DNA from: Gemmatimonadota bacterium | GTDB taxonomy: Bacteria; Gemmatimonadota; Gemmatimonadetes; Gemmatimonadales; Gemmatimonadaceae | Length of the DNA stretch: 6,228 bases | Reading direction: 5' to 3' | NCBI GenBank assembly: GCA_947475795.1 | Contig: CANJOX010000194.1 | Coordinates: forward strand, 1 to 6,228 | Shown here: one piece after another, positions 1-5,327 of the stretch | How the letters are laid out: the number at the start of each line of letters is the position of its first letter | Numbering within the stretch: the first letter of the stretch is position 1 | Translations under genes and position numbers: made by a program | Notes under the pieces: generated by a model | What the model was told of the DNA's origin: nothing | The model's input: only the letters and a program-made list of their open reading frames with translations | Databases searched by the model: none

Positions 1-171
1 CCCCTGCCCCGCAGCGATCGTCCGTATCGCATCGTGTCGCGGCACGATCTGGCGCTCATCGAAGTGGCCAAGAAGGAAAAGGACGGCGCCTTCCGGGGCG
101 AGAGCATCCGCATCACCGACCCGGTGAAGTTCTGGGCCGCCTCCCGCTATCTGATCATCGCCGAGAAGTAG
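1..171 (+). CDS. C-terminal end of an unrecognised protein (5' truncated by window)
   Basis: An open frame runs from the first base of the window to a TAG stop at 169-171 and gives the last 56 residues of a protein that begins upstream. Codons are strongly GC-ending, as in the neighbouring genes, which supports real coding. The tail is basic and mixed polar (two Lys-rich stretches, ending SRYLIIAEK), with no membrane segment and no metal-binding Cys or His cluster. I do not recognise the family, and a 56-residue tail is too short to assign a function. It converges on the DUF983 gene, with only 17 nt between the two stop codons and no convincing terminator in that gap. Confidence 0.6.
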   Translation, partial: PLPRSDRPYRIVSRHDLALIEVAKKEKDGAFRGESIRITDPVKFWAASRYLIIAEK

Positions 172-188
172 TCAGCAGCGGACGCCCG

Positions 189-638
189 TCAGACGTGCGG
201 CAGTTCCCGGTCACCCATGTCGCCGCCCTCGCGATGCCACACCAGCTCTTCAGGCGACAGCGGCCGGATCGCGAGATCGACCGCCAGCCAGGTGGTCTTG
301 GCAAAGGGATAGCAGAGCACACACCCCGAGAGCATCAGGAATGCCGTCACGTAGGTGATCAGGTCCCAGGGCGGATCGGGCCACGTGACATACACGAAGC
401 CGCACACGCAGAAGAACAGAATGAGTTCGACCGCGATCAGGTTGAACAGATAGGCGCCGACGAAGTAGTCCTTCTCGCCGCGCTCGAGACGGATGCCGCA
501 GCTCGGGCACCGCTCCGCGAGTTCGAAGAACGACGAGAAGATCCCGCGGCCGCCGCAGTGCGGGCAGCGCAGGCGCAGCGCGCGGACCATCAGTTGCGTG
601 ATCGACGGATGCACCACCGTCGCGTCGGGAGCGTTCAT
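189..638 (-). CDS. DUF983 family zinc-ribbon, two-helix membrane protein
   Basis: This 149-residue protein has an N-terminal zinc-ribbon-like region with two CxxC pairs (Cys25/Cys28 in RCPHCG and Cys44/Cys47 in RCPSCG). A GEKDYFVGAY stretch follows, then two hydrophobic segments at about 60-84 and 93-112, and a short polar tail. This order matches the DUF983 family, small bacterial inner-membrane proteins whose biochemical role is not established. I chose the ATG at 638 because it overlaps the TGA of the upstream hydrolase as ATGA, a common sign of translational coupling. An earlier in-frame ATG at 683 would lie deep inside the hydrolase gene and add a basic leader (MGRIPQRLPRG) that does not look like family sequence. 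It is probably the second gene of a two-gene transcript. Family assignment is from motif and topology only. Confidence 0.82.
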   Translation of the reverse strand: MNAPDATVVHPSITQLMVRALRLRCPHCGGRGIFSSFFELAERCPSCGIRLERGEKDYFVGAYLFNLIAVELILFFCVCGFVYVTWPDPPWDLITYVTAFLMLSGCVLCYPFAKTTWLAVDLAIRPLSPEELVWHREGGDMGDRELPHV

Positions 639-1753
639 CGCTGCGGCAAGGCCGCGAGGAAGGCGCTGAGGTATCCGCCCCACACGAGTGGCGCGGAATG
701 GGTGCTGTGCCCGCGCGTCTGCGGCGACAGCGGAAGGAGAATGAACTTCGTGCGCGGCATCATTGCCGCATACCGCTCCGCGATGCCGAGCTCCGGCGGG
801 TTCACCGTATCGTCGGCAGAATTGATATAGAGCGCCGGTGCGGTGATGCGCGTCACAAAGGACGATGGGTCGTAGTCACGGGACGCGTCGAACTGATACA
901 GAAAATCGTTGGCGTCCGTCGTGGCCATGCGCGCGTCGAGGTAGGCGCGCACGACGCTGTCGGCCTTGTCGCGCGTCGGCCCCTGCTGCTGCTGGATCAC
1001 GGGGGCACTCGACATGATGAACAGCATCATCAGAGCGCTGCGCAATCCCGTCGGCGTGCTCGTGTACTCACCCCCCTTCCACGCCGGATCGTTGCGGATC
1101 GCATCCATGGCCATGGTGCGGATCATGCGATTGCGTCCGGCGATCGGGACGGGCGCGCAGGCGAAGGGCGCGAGCCCGTCCATGAAGTCGGGGTAGGTGT
1201 ATCCCCACACCCATCCGTGCATGCATCCCAACGACGTGCCCATCAACAGGCGCAGGTGGTTGACCTTGAGGTGCTCCGTCAGCAGCCGGTACTGCGCGGT
1301 GACCATGTCGTCGTAGGTGTACTTCGGAAACCGGGCATGCAGACCGTCGCTGGGCTTGCTGGAGCCACCGTGGCCGATGCCGTCCGGCAGCACGATGAAG
1401 TACTGCGCGCTGTCCAGCAGCTTCCCCGGCCCGAACAGTTCGCCGGCGTACCCGGCCGACATGAACGACCGCCCCGTTCCCCCGGTGCCGTGCAGGATCA
1501 TCACGGCGTTTCGCACCACCCCTTGGGCGTCTCGGCGAGGCGTGCCGAGCGTGGTGTAGTGGAGCCGCAGTGCGGGCAGACGCTCGCCCGTACGGAACGT
1601 GAAGTCGCGCACCACGTAGTCGCCTTGGGCTCCCGCGCCGGCCCAACCGGCGGTCGGGGGAGCGGCCTGGGCAGACCCGACCGATGCGGTAACGGCTGAG
1701 CTCGCACACCCCAGCGAGCTGAGCAACATGCGGAGAAGCAGGGCTCGTCTCAT
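635..1753 (-). CDS. Exported alpha/beta-fold hydrolase, MetX-like (COG2021 type)
   Basis: This 372-residue protein begins with a Sec signal peptide: MRRALLLRML, a hydrophobic core, and likely cleavage after GSAQA near residue 30. The alpha/beta-hydrolase fold follows. LHGTGG (88-93) is the oxyanion-hole region, GTSLG (172-176) is the nucleophile elbow with Ser174, SADDTVNPP (312-320) supplies the acidic residue (Asp314 or Asp315), and RGHSTH (347-352) supplies the histidine, probably His349. The overall pattern, including LHYTTLG near 64-70 and YPDFMDGLAP after the elbow, resembles the homoserine O-acetyltransferase-like group. Biosynthetic MetX is cytosolic, so a secreted member is more likely an esterase or acyl hydrolase, and the substrate is unknown. 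The ATG at 1753 is the first start that gives a signal peptide. It has no Shine-Dalgarno but has a -10-like TACTTT 5 nt upstream. The gene is followed by DUF983 with an ATGA overlap. Confidence 0.88.
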   Translation of the reverse strand: MRRALLLRMLLSSLGCASSAVTASVGSAQAAPPTAGWAGAGAQGDYVVRDFTFRTGERLPALRLHYTTLGTPRRDAQGVVRNAVMILHGTGGTGRSFMSAGYAGELFGPGKLLDSAQYFIVLPDGIGHGGSSKPSDGLHARFPKYTYDDMVTAQYRLLTEHLKVNHLRLLMGTSLGCMHGWVWGYTYPDFMDGLAPFACAPVPIAGRNRMIRTMAMDAIRNDPAWKGGEYTSTPTGLRSALMMLFIMSSAPVIQQQQGPTRDKADSVVRAYLDARMATTDANDFLYQFDASRDYDPSSFVTRITAPALYINSADDTVNPPELGIAERYAAMMPRTKFILLPLSPQTRGHSTHSAPLVWGGYLSAFLAALPQR

Positions 1754-1758
1754 ACCGC

Positions 1759-1767
1759 AAAGTAACA
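1759..1767 (-). promoter_or_regulatory. Candidate extended -10 promoter for hydrolase/DUF983 operon
   Basis: On the minus strand this site reads TGTTACTTT: a TGn extension followed by TACTTT, which fits the TAnnnT core of a -10 element. It ends 5 nt before the ATG at 1753, so initiation about 6-7 nt downstream would fall at the start codon and give a leaderless mRNA. That fits the absence of a Shine-Dalgarno sequence here. I see no good -35 hexamer at 17-19 nt spacing. Motif-based inference only. Confidence 0.4.
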
Positions 1768-1789
1768 GCTTCGCTCGCGTGCGCTGACC

Positions 1790-1794
1790 GGAGG
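1790..1794 (+). promoter_or_regulatory. Possible Shine-Dalgarno for the longer kinase start at 1805
   Basis: GGAGG lies 10 nt before an in-frame ATG at 1805, an acceptable though long spacing. It is the best argument for the longer kinase form (518 residues). It conflicts with the codon-composition and promoter-position evidence that favours a start near 1895, so it may be coincidental in GC-rich DNA. Confidence 0.3.
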
Positions 1795-1811
1795 CGGCGG
1801 ACAGATGCGGA

Positions 1812-1820
1812 TGGTACTTT
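1812..1820 (+). promoter_or_regulatory. Candidate extended -10 promoter for kinase operon
   Basis: The plus strand reads TGGTACTTT, again a TGn extension plus TACTTT. Transcription from it would begin at about 1826-1828, downstream of the ATG at 1805, leaving either an in-frame GTG at 1832 or the preferred GTG at 1895 as the start. The motif is the inverted counterpart (8 of 9 bases) of the one at 1759-1767. No convincing -35 hexamer is visible. Motif-based inference only. Confidence 0.35.
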
Positions 1821-1894
1821 ACACCATCTCGGTGGACCGCGATGTCGCCGTCCCCTGCTTGTTCATCATTGTTCGATCTCTTGCATCGGAATCC

Positions 1895-3361
1895 GTGGAC
1901 GTGCGCAGGGTGTGCCCCCAGTGCGGGGTCGAATACGACCAGTCCGTCGCGTTTTGTGCCAAGGACGGTACGTCGCTGGTGTCGCCGTCCACGCAGGCCG
2001 ACCTCGTCGGCCACGTCGTCGGCGGCCGGTATCGCGTGGTCTCGAAGCTGGGCGAAGGCGGTATGGGCCAGGTGTATCTGGCCGAGCATGTGCGCATGAA
2101 GCGCAAGAGCGCCATCAAGATCATGCGACCGGCGCTCGTGGGTGATGCCGAGGCGCTGCAGCGGTTCACGCGCGAAGCGGAGAACGCCAGCAAGATTTCG
2201 CACCCGAACGTCGCGTCCATCTTCGACTTCGGCGAAACGGACGACGGCCTCGTGTATCTCGCCATGGAGTTCGTGGACGGCGAGGCGCTCTCGGCCACGC
2301 TCGCGCGCGAGGTGGCGCTGCACCCCGTGGTGGCGGCCGACATCGTCGGACAGGCGGCCCACGCCCTGCAGGCGGCACATGAACTGGGCATCCTGCATCG
2401 CGATCTCAAGCCTGACAACCTGATGCTGTCCAAGCGGACCGACGGCACCTTCGTCGTGAAGCTGGTGGATTTCGGTATCGCGCGCACGATGGAGCGCGGC
2501 ACGCAGCAGGTCACGCGCACCGGATTCGCCGTGGGCACGCCGGAGTTCATGTCGCCCGAACAGCTGTCGGGCGACGTGCTCGACGGCCGGTCCGACCAGT
2601 ACTCGCTGGCGCTCGTGGCCTTCATCGCGCTCACGGGGCACGACGCGTTCTCCAATTCGACGTCGAAGGAATCGCTGATCGCCCGGCTCACCAGCCGTCC
2701 GCGCCGCCTCGACGAAGTGCGCAGTGATCTCGACTGGCCCAGCTCCCTGCAGGAGGTCTTTGACCGGGCGCTGGCTCCCGACCCGGTGGACCGGTTCGCC
2801 AGCGTGTCCGAGTTCGGTATGACACTGGGTTCGGCGGTCATGGAGATGACGCCGACCCAGACGGCGGAGATCTATCGGCACGCCCTTGGCCAGCGGATGA
2901 TCAGCGTGGCGTCGCTCACGCCGAACGACATGCGGAGTGTGGGCACACCCGCCGCCGGGATGGCTACCAGCAAACTGCAGGCGTCGGCCGCGCCGCCCAA
3001 ACGGCGCGCCGATCCAGTCGGTGTGCGGCGGCGCCCCGCGGTGATGCCGTACGTGGTGCTGGCCGCCATCGCGATCTGGGGCACGTGGTGGTACGGCTCG
3101 CAGCAGCCCACCGGCACCGCGCGGGTCGTCGCCGACGCGATCGCGAGCTACGCCGGTGCGGCCCGCGACCTCGTGCGCGGGGTGATCGGTGGGACAGCCG
3201 CGCCGCCGGAGACGGCGGCGCCCGCCACGACACCACCACCACCAGCACGCCGCGCAACCACGAAACGGCGGCCCGCCGCCACGCCCTCAGCGGCCGACAC
3301 GAACGCGACACCGACGCCGGACACCAACCAGGTAACGGCCGACAGCCTGATCCCCCGATAA
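1895..3361 (+). CDS. Zinc-ribbon Ser/Thr protein kinase with one membrane segment (PknB-like kinase domain)
   Basis: Numbered from the GTG at 1895 (488 residues), a short ribbon with Cys7, Cys10 and Cys21 followed by KDG precedes a complete Hanks-type kinase domain (about 46-315). It has GEGGMG (53-58), AIK Lys75, helix-C REA Glu94, HRDLKPDN (168-175), DFG (192-194), a Thr-containing activation loop, GTPEFMSPE (214-222) and DGRSD (230-234). All catalytic residues are present, so it should be active. A membrane helix lies at about 383-401, followed by an Ala/Pro/Thr-rich outer tail to 488 with no PASTA repeats. Start: an ATG at 1805 with GGAGG would add 30 residues, but about a third of those codons end in A or T, against roughly a tenth in the first 40 codons after 1895. 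The ribbon also normally sits at the extreme N-terminus. It heads an operon with the two genes that follow. Ligand and targets are unknown. Confidence 0.93.
   Translation: MDVRRVCPQCGVEYDQSVAFCAKDGTSLVSPSTQADLVGHVVGGRYRVVSKLGEGGMGQVYLAEHVRMKRKSAIKIMRPALVGDAEALQRFTREAENASKISHPNVASIFDFGETDDGLVYLAMEFVDGEALSATLAREVALHPVVAADIVGQAAHALQAAHELGILHRDLKPDNLMLSKRTDGTFVVKLVDFGIARTMERGTQQVTRTGFAVGTPEFMSPEQLSGDVLDGRSDQYSLALVAFIALTGHDAFSNSTSKESLIARLTSRPRRLDEVRSDLDWPSSLQEVFDRALAPDPVDRFASVSEFGMTLGSAVMEMTPTQTAEIYRHALGQRMISVASLTPNDMRSVGTPAAGMATSKLQASAAPPKRRADPVGVRRRPAVMPYVVLAAIAIWGTWWYGSQQPTGTARVVADAIASYAGAARDLVRGVIGGTAAPPETAAPATTPPPPARRATTKRRPAATPSAADTNATPTPDTNQVTADSLIPR
3200..3221 (+). other. Perfect 9-bp hairpin with GAGA loop inside kinase coding sequence
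   Basis: The arms at 3200-3208 and 3213-3221 are exact reverse complements (GCGCCGCCG and CGGCGGCGC), separated by a GAGA loop of the stable GNRA type. It lies in the part of the kinase gene that encodes the outer Ala/Pro/Thr tail, about 140 nt before the stop. The tail favours GCC/GCG/CCG codons, so the palindrome may be compositional. It could still slow ribosomes or mark an mRNA processing point inside the operon. Confidence 0.5.
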
Positions 3362-3368
3362 CGTGACT

Positions 3369-4163
3369 ATGCCACGCCTGCGTACCTCCGCCCGCACGGG
3401 CGTCCCTGCCCTCGCCCTGTTGTGCGGCCTGTTCCTGTCCGCCGCGCCGCGCGCGGGCGCACAGGGGGCCGGATTCACCACCACCCCGCCCCTCCCGTGG
3501 CCCCCGGTGGCGACGTTCTCCATTCTCGGCTACGACCCGGCCACCGGCGAAGTGGGGGGCGCCGTCCAGTCCCGTGTGTTCTCCGTGGGTAACGGCGTGC
3601 TCTGGGCCGAAGCGGGAGTGGGCGCCGCGGCCACGCAGGCCATCGTGGACGTGAGCTACGGACCGCAGGCCATCGCGTTGCTGCGGCAAGGCGTCAAGCC
3701 GGCCGACGTGGTCACGCGCGTGTGGCAGAATGATCCCGATCCCCGTCCCGTGGACTGGACGAAGCAAGGCCGCCAATTCGCCGTGATCGATGCGCAGGGG
3801 AACGTGGCCGCGTATACGGGGCCCAAGGCCACCGAGTGGGCGGGTGACAAGCAGGGGAAGTTCTGCACCGCGCAGGGAAATATTCTGGCCAGCGCCGAGG
3901 TGGTGAACGCCATGGTGCAGGCCTTCGAAAGCACAACGGGGCATCTGTCGTTGCGCCTCATGGCGGCGCTCGAAGCGGGCCAGATGGCCGGCGGCGACAA
4001 GCGTGGCATGCAGTCGGCCGCGATGCTGATCGTGAAGAAGGACGGCGGGGTGTGGCTGCACAACGACGTCGTCCTGCGCCTGCAGGTGGATGACAGCCCC
4101 GAGCCGATCAAGGAGCTGCGTCGTCTGGTGGACAAGGCTGCCACCATGCGGCGGCCGCGCTGA
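3369..4163 (+). CDS. Exported DUF1028 family protein
   Basis: This 264-residue protein has a basic N-terminus, a hydrophobic core (about 13-26) and a likely signal peptidase site near AGAQ (29-32), so it should be exported. The rest matches DUF1028 from end to end: VATFSILGYDPATGEVGGAVQS (47-68), GAAATQAIVDVSYGP (85-99), FAVIDAQGNVAAYTG (137-151), CTAQGNILA (166-174), GGDKRGMQSAAMLI (208-221) and VDDSPEPIKELRRL (240-253). The family is usually regarded as related to Ntn-hydrolase folds, with no proven reaction. Some members carry a C-terminal putative peptidoglycan-binding domain, which is absent here. The ATG at 3369 starts 7 nt after the kinase stop. A GTG at 3363 would add two residues and cannot be excluded, and neither start has a clear Shine-Dalgarno. 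The stop overlaps the next start as TGATG, so expression is probably coupled to both neighbours. Confidence 0.9.
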   Translation: MPRLRTSARTGVPALALLCGLFLSAAPRAGAQGAGFTTTPPLPWPPVATFSILGYDPATGEVGGAVQSRVFSVGNGVLWAEAGVGAAATQAIVDVSYGPQAIALLRQGVKPADVVTRVWQNDPDPRPVDWTKQGRQFAVIDAQGNVAAYTGPKATEWAGDKQGKFCTAQGNILASAEVVNAMVQAFESTTGHLSLRLMAALEAGQMAGGDKRGMQSAAMLIVKKDGGVWLHNDVVLRLQVDDSPEPIKELRRLVDKAATMRRPR

Positions 4164-5290
4164 TGCGGTGGCGATGCGTCGGCCGCACGGCGGCGGTGCT
4201 CGCGTTCACGATGACGTTGGTGTGGACGGGCGCCACGCCGCTCGCAGCGCAGAGCACGATGCGGCCGCCAGCCGCGCTCAAGACCGAGTACGTGATTCTG
4301 GCGATCTCCGACGGCGTGCGCTGGCAGGAGGTGCTTCGTGGTGCCGACGCGGCGCTGATGGGGAAGGCCGGCAAAGTGTCGGACACGGCCGCGGTGCGGC
4401 GTGACTTCTGGCGCGACACCCCACAGGCACGCCGCGAAACGCTGTTCCCGTTCCTCTGGGGCACGATGGCCACGCAGGGGCAGCTGTTCGGTGACAGTCT
4501 CAGCGGCAGCATGGCGCGCATCACCAACACGAAGAAGTTTTCGTATCCGGGCTACAGCGAGACCTTCACCGGCTTCGCCGATCCGCGCATCGATAGCAAC
4601 CAGCACCCGGCTAACGAGAACACCACAGTGTTCGAGTGGCTGCAGCGCGACGCCGCATTCGCGGGGCGTGTGGCGGCCTTCGGCACGTGGAACGCATTCA
4701 GTCGCATCATCAACGCCGAGCGGAGCGGCGTACCCGTGTACGATGGGTGGACGCGCGGCGTGGCCCCGTCCACGTCACCGCAGGCCGCCGTGCTGCGTGA
4801 TCTCTACGCCACTACGACGCAGCTGTGGCCCGACGTGGCGCCTGATGCCCTGATGCAGCAGTCGCTGCTCGACTATCTGCGCTCGCACGATCCGCGCGTG
4901 CTCTTCGTGGGGTATGGCGAAACCGACGAATGGGCACACATGGGCCGGTACGACCTGTATCTGCGCTCGGGCCAGCAGATGGATGCGCATCTCGCGCAGC
5001 TCTGGGCGCGCGCACAGGCCGATCCGCGTACGCGTGGCAAGACCACGATGATCGTCTCCACCGACCACGGCCGCGGATGGGGGCGCGACTGGACGGATCA
5101 TGGGGAGGACGTCGCCGGCGCCGAATTCATCTGGACGGCGGTGATCGGTCCGGACACGCCGGCGCGTGGCGTCCGCGCGCAAACCCCGGTCCAGCAAGCG
5201 CAGGTGGCCGCGACGATCGCGGCGCTGCTGGGGCGGGATTGGCAAAAGGCGGAGCCGAAAGCGGCCCCGCCTTTGCCCATCTTCAAATAG
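4163..5290 (+). CDS. Exported alkaline-phosphatase-superfamily metalloenzyme
   Basis: This 375-residue protein begins with a signal peptide (basic MRWRCVGR, hydrophobic core, cleavage near LAAQ at 27-30). The body has the complete two-metal site of the alkaline phosphatase/phosphodiesterase/phosphoglycerate-mutase superfamily: Asp50 (ISDGVRW), a presumed nucleophile Ser127 in KFSYPGYSE, Asp255 and His259 (GETDEWAH), Asp301-His302 (STDHGRG) and His313 (TDHGE). The nucleophile is placed by analogy with the TFPNHY motif of nucleotide pyrophosphatase-type enzymes. It should hydrolyse a phosphate or sulfate mono- or diester outside the cytoplasm. Automated pipelines often call such proteins phosphoglyceromutase, but export argues against a glycolytic role. 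The ATG at 4163 shares one base with the DUF1028 stop (TGATG), so it is the last gene of the operon. The substrate cannot be read from the sequence. Confidence 0.9.
   Translation: MRWRCVGRTAAVLAFTMTLVWTGATPLAAQSTMRPPAALKTEYVILAISDGVRWQEVLRGADAALMGKAGKVSDTAAVRRDFWRDTPQARRETLFPFLWGTMATQGQLFGDSLSGSMARITNTKKFSYPGYSETFTGFADPRIDSNQHPANENTTVFEWLQRDAAFAGRVAAFGTWNAFSRIINAERSGVPVYDGWTRGVAPSTSPQAAVLRDLYATTTQLWPDVAPDALMQQSLLDYLRSHDPRVLFVGYGETDEWAHMGRYDLYLRSGQQMDAHLAQLWARAQADPRTRGKTTMIVSTDHGRGWGRDWTDHGEDVAGAEFIWTAVIGPDTPARGVRAQTPVQQAQVAATIAALLGRDWQKAEPKAAPPLPIFK
5241..5277 (+). terminator. Long hairpin at 3' end of the phosphatase-fold gene, possible terminator
   Basis: Arms 5241-5252 and 5267-5277 pair over 11 bp with one bulged A (GGCAAAAGGCGG against CCGCCTTTGCC). 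After an A/C mismatch, GCCG (5254-5257) pairs with CGGC (5262-5265) around an AAAG loop. The structure sits entirely inside the coding sequence and ends 10 nt before the TAG stop codon. No T-run follows, so it is not a classical intrinsic terminator. It may block 3' exonucleases or assist termination. Confidence 0.45.
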
Positions 5291-5307
5291 CGCCGTCGGC
5301 ACGGCGC
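5290..5307. terminator. Convergent-junction hairpin, 7-bp stem, likely bidirectional transcript end
   Basis: GCGCCGT (5290-5296) and ACGGCGC (5301-5307) are exact complements around a CGGC loop. The hairpin starts at the last base of the TAG of the plus-strand operon and lies in the 24-nt gap before the stop codon of the opposing gene. There is no T-tract on either side, so termination by this element alone is uncertain, but position and symmetry suit a shared transcript-end structure. Confidence 0.5.
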
Positions 5308-5327
5308 GGGCGATCTACTGCCCGCGC
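5304..5327. terminator. Second junction hairpin, 8-bp stem, carrying the opposing stop codon in its loop
   Basis: GCGCGGGC (5304-5311) and GCCCGCGC (5320-5327) are exact complements around an 8-nt loop (5312-5319). The loop contains the stop codon (TAG on the minus strand, 5317-5315) of the gene on the right. It shares bases 5304-5307 with the preceding hairpin, so only one of the two can form at a time in a given RNA. Confidence 0.5.

Noticed and set aside
181..190. GACG-CC-CGTC mini-palindrome between the two convergent genes at the left edge.
   Set aside because: A 4-bp stem with a 2-nt loop cannot form a stable terminator, and it runs into the DUF983 stop codon.
195..1699. Plus-strand open frames opposite the DUF983 and hydrolase genes.
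   Set aside because: Their products are Arg/His-rich low-complexity sequence with no family motifs. The minus-strand genes have clear domains and coupled starts.
1812..1826. A short inverted repeat, TGGT...ACCA, around the kinase-side -10-like motif.
   Set aside because: Only four base pairs match in each arm, which is expected by chance in a region of this size.
1859..1887. A possible -35 (TTGTTC) and -10 (TGCATC) pair with 17-nt spacing ahead of the GTG at 1895.
   Set aside because: The -10 match is poor and the transcript would begin at about the start codon. The extended -10 at 1812-1820 is better, so I did not list this as a promoter.
1754..2881. A long minus-strand open frame running antisense through the kinase and continuing in frame into the exported hydrolase.
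   Set aside because: It is rich in His, Arg and Gly, as antisense frames in GC-rich genes are, and has no recognisable domain. The hydrolase has its own signal peptide starting at 1753, and the kinase on the other strand has every catalytic motif.
3231..3244. CAC/CCA triplet run in the kinase tail.
   Set aside because: Only four to five triplets encoding a poly-Thr/Pro stretch in a low-complexity tail. This is ordinary codon repetition, not a regulatory or mobile repeat.
2964..4606. Overlapping minus-strand open frames opposite the kinase tail, DUF1028 and phosphatase-fold genes.
   Set aside because: They are typical antisense shadows of GC-rich codons, lacking motifs and contradicting the three well-supported plus-strand genes.
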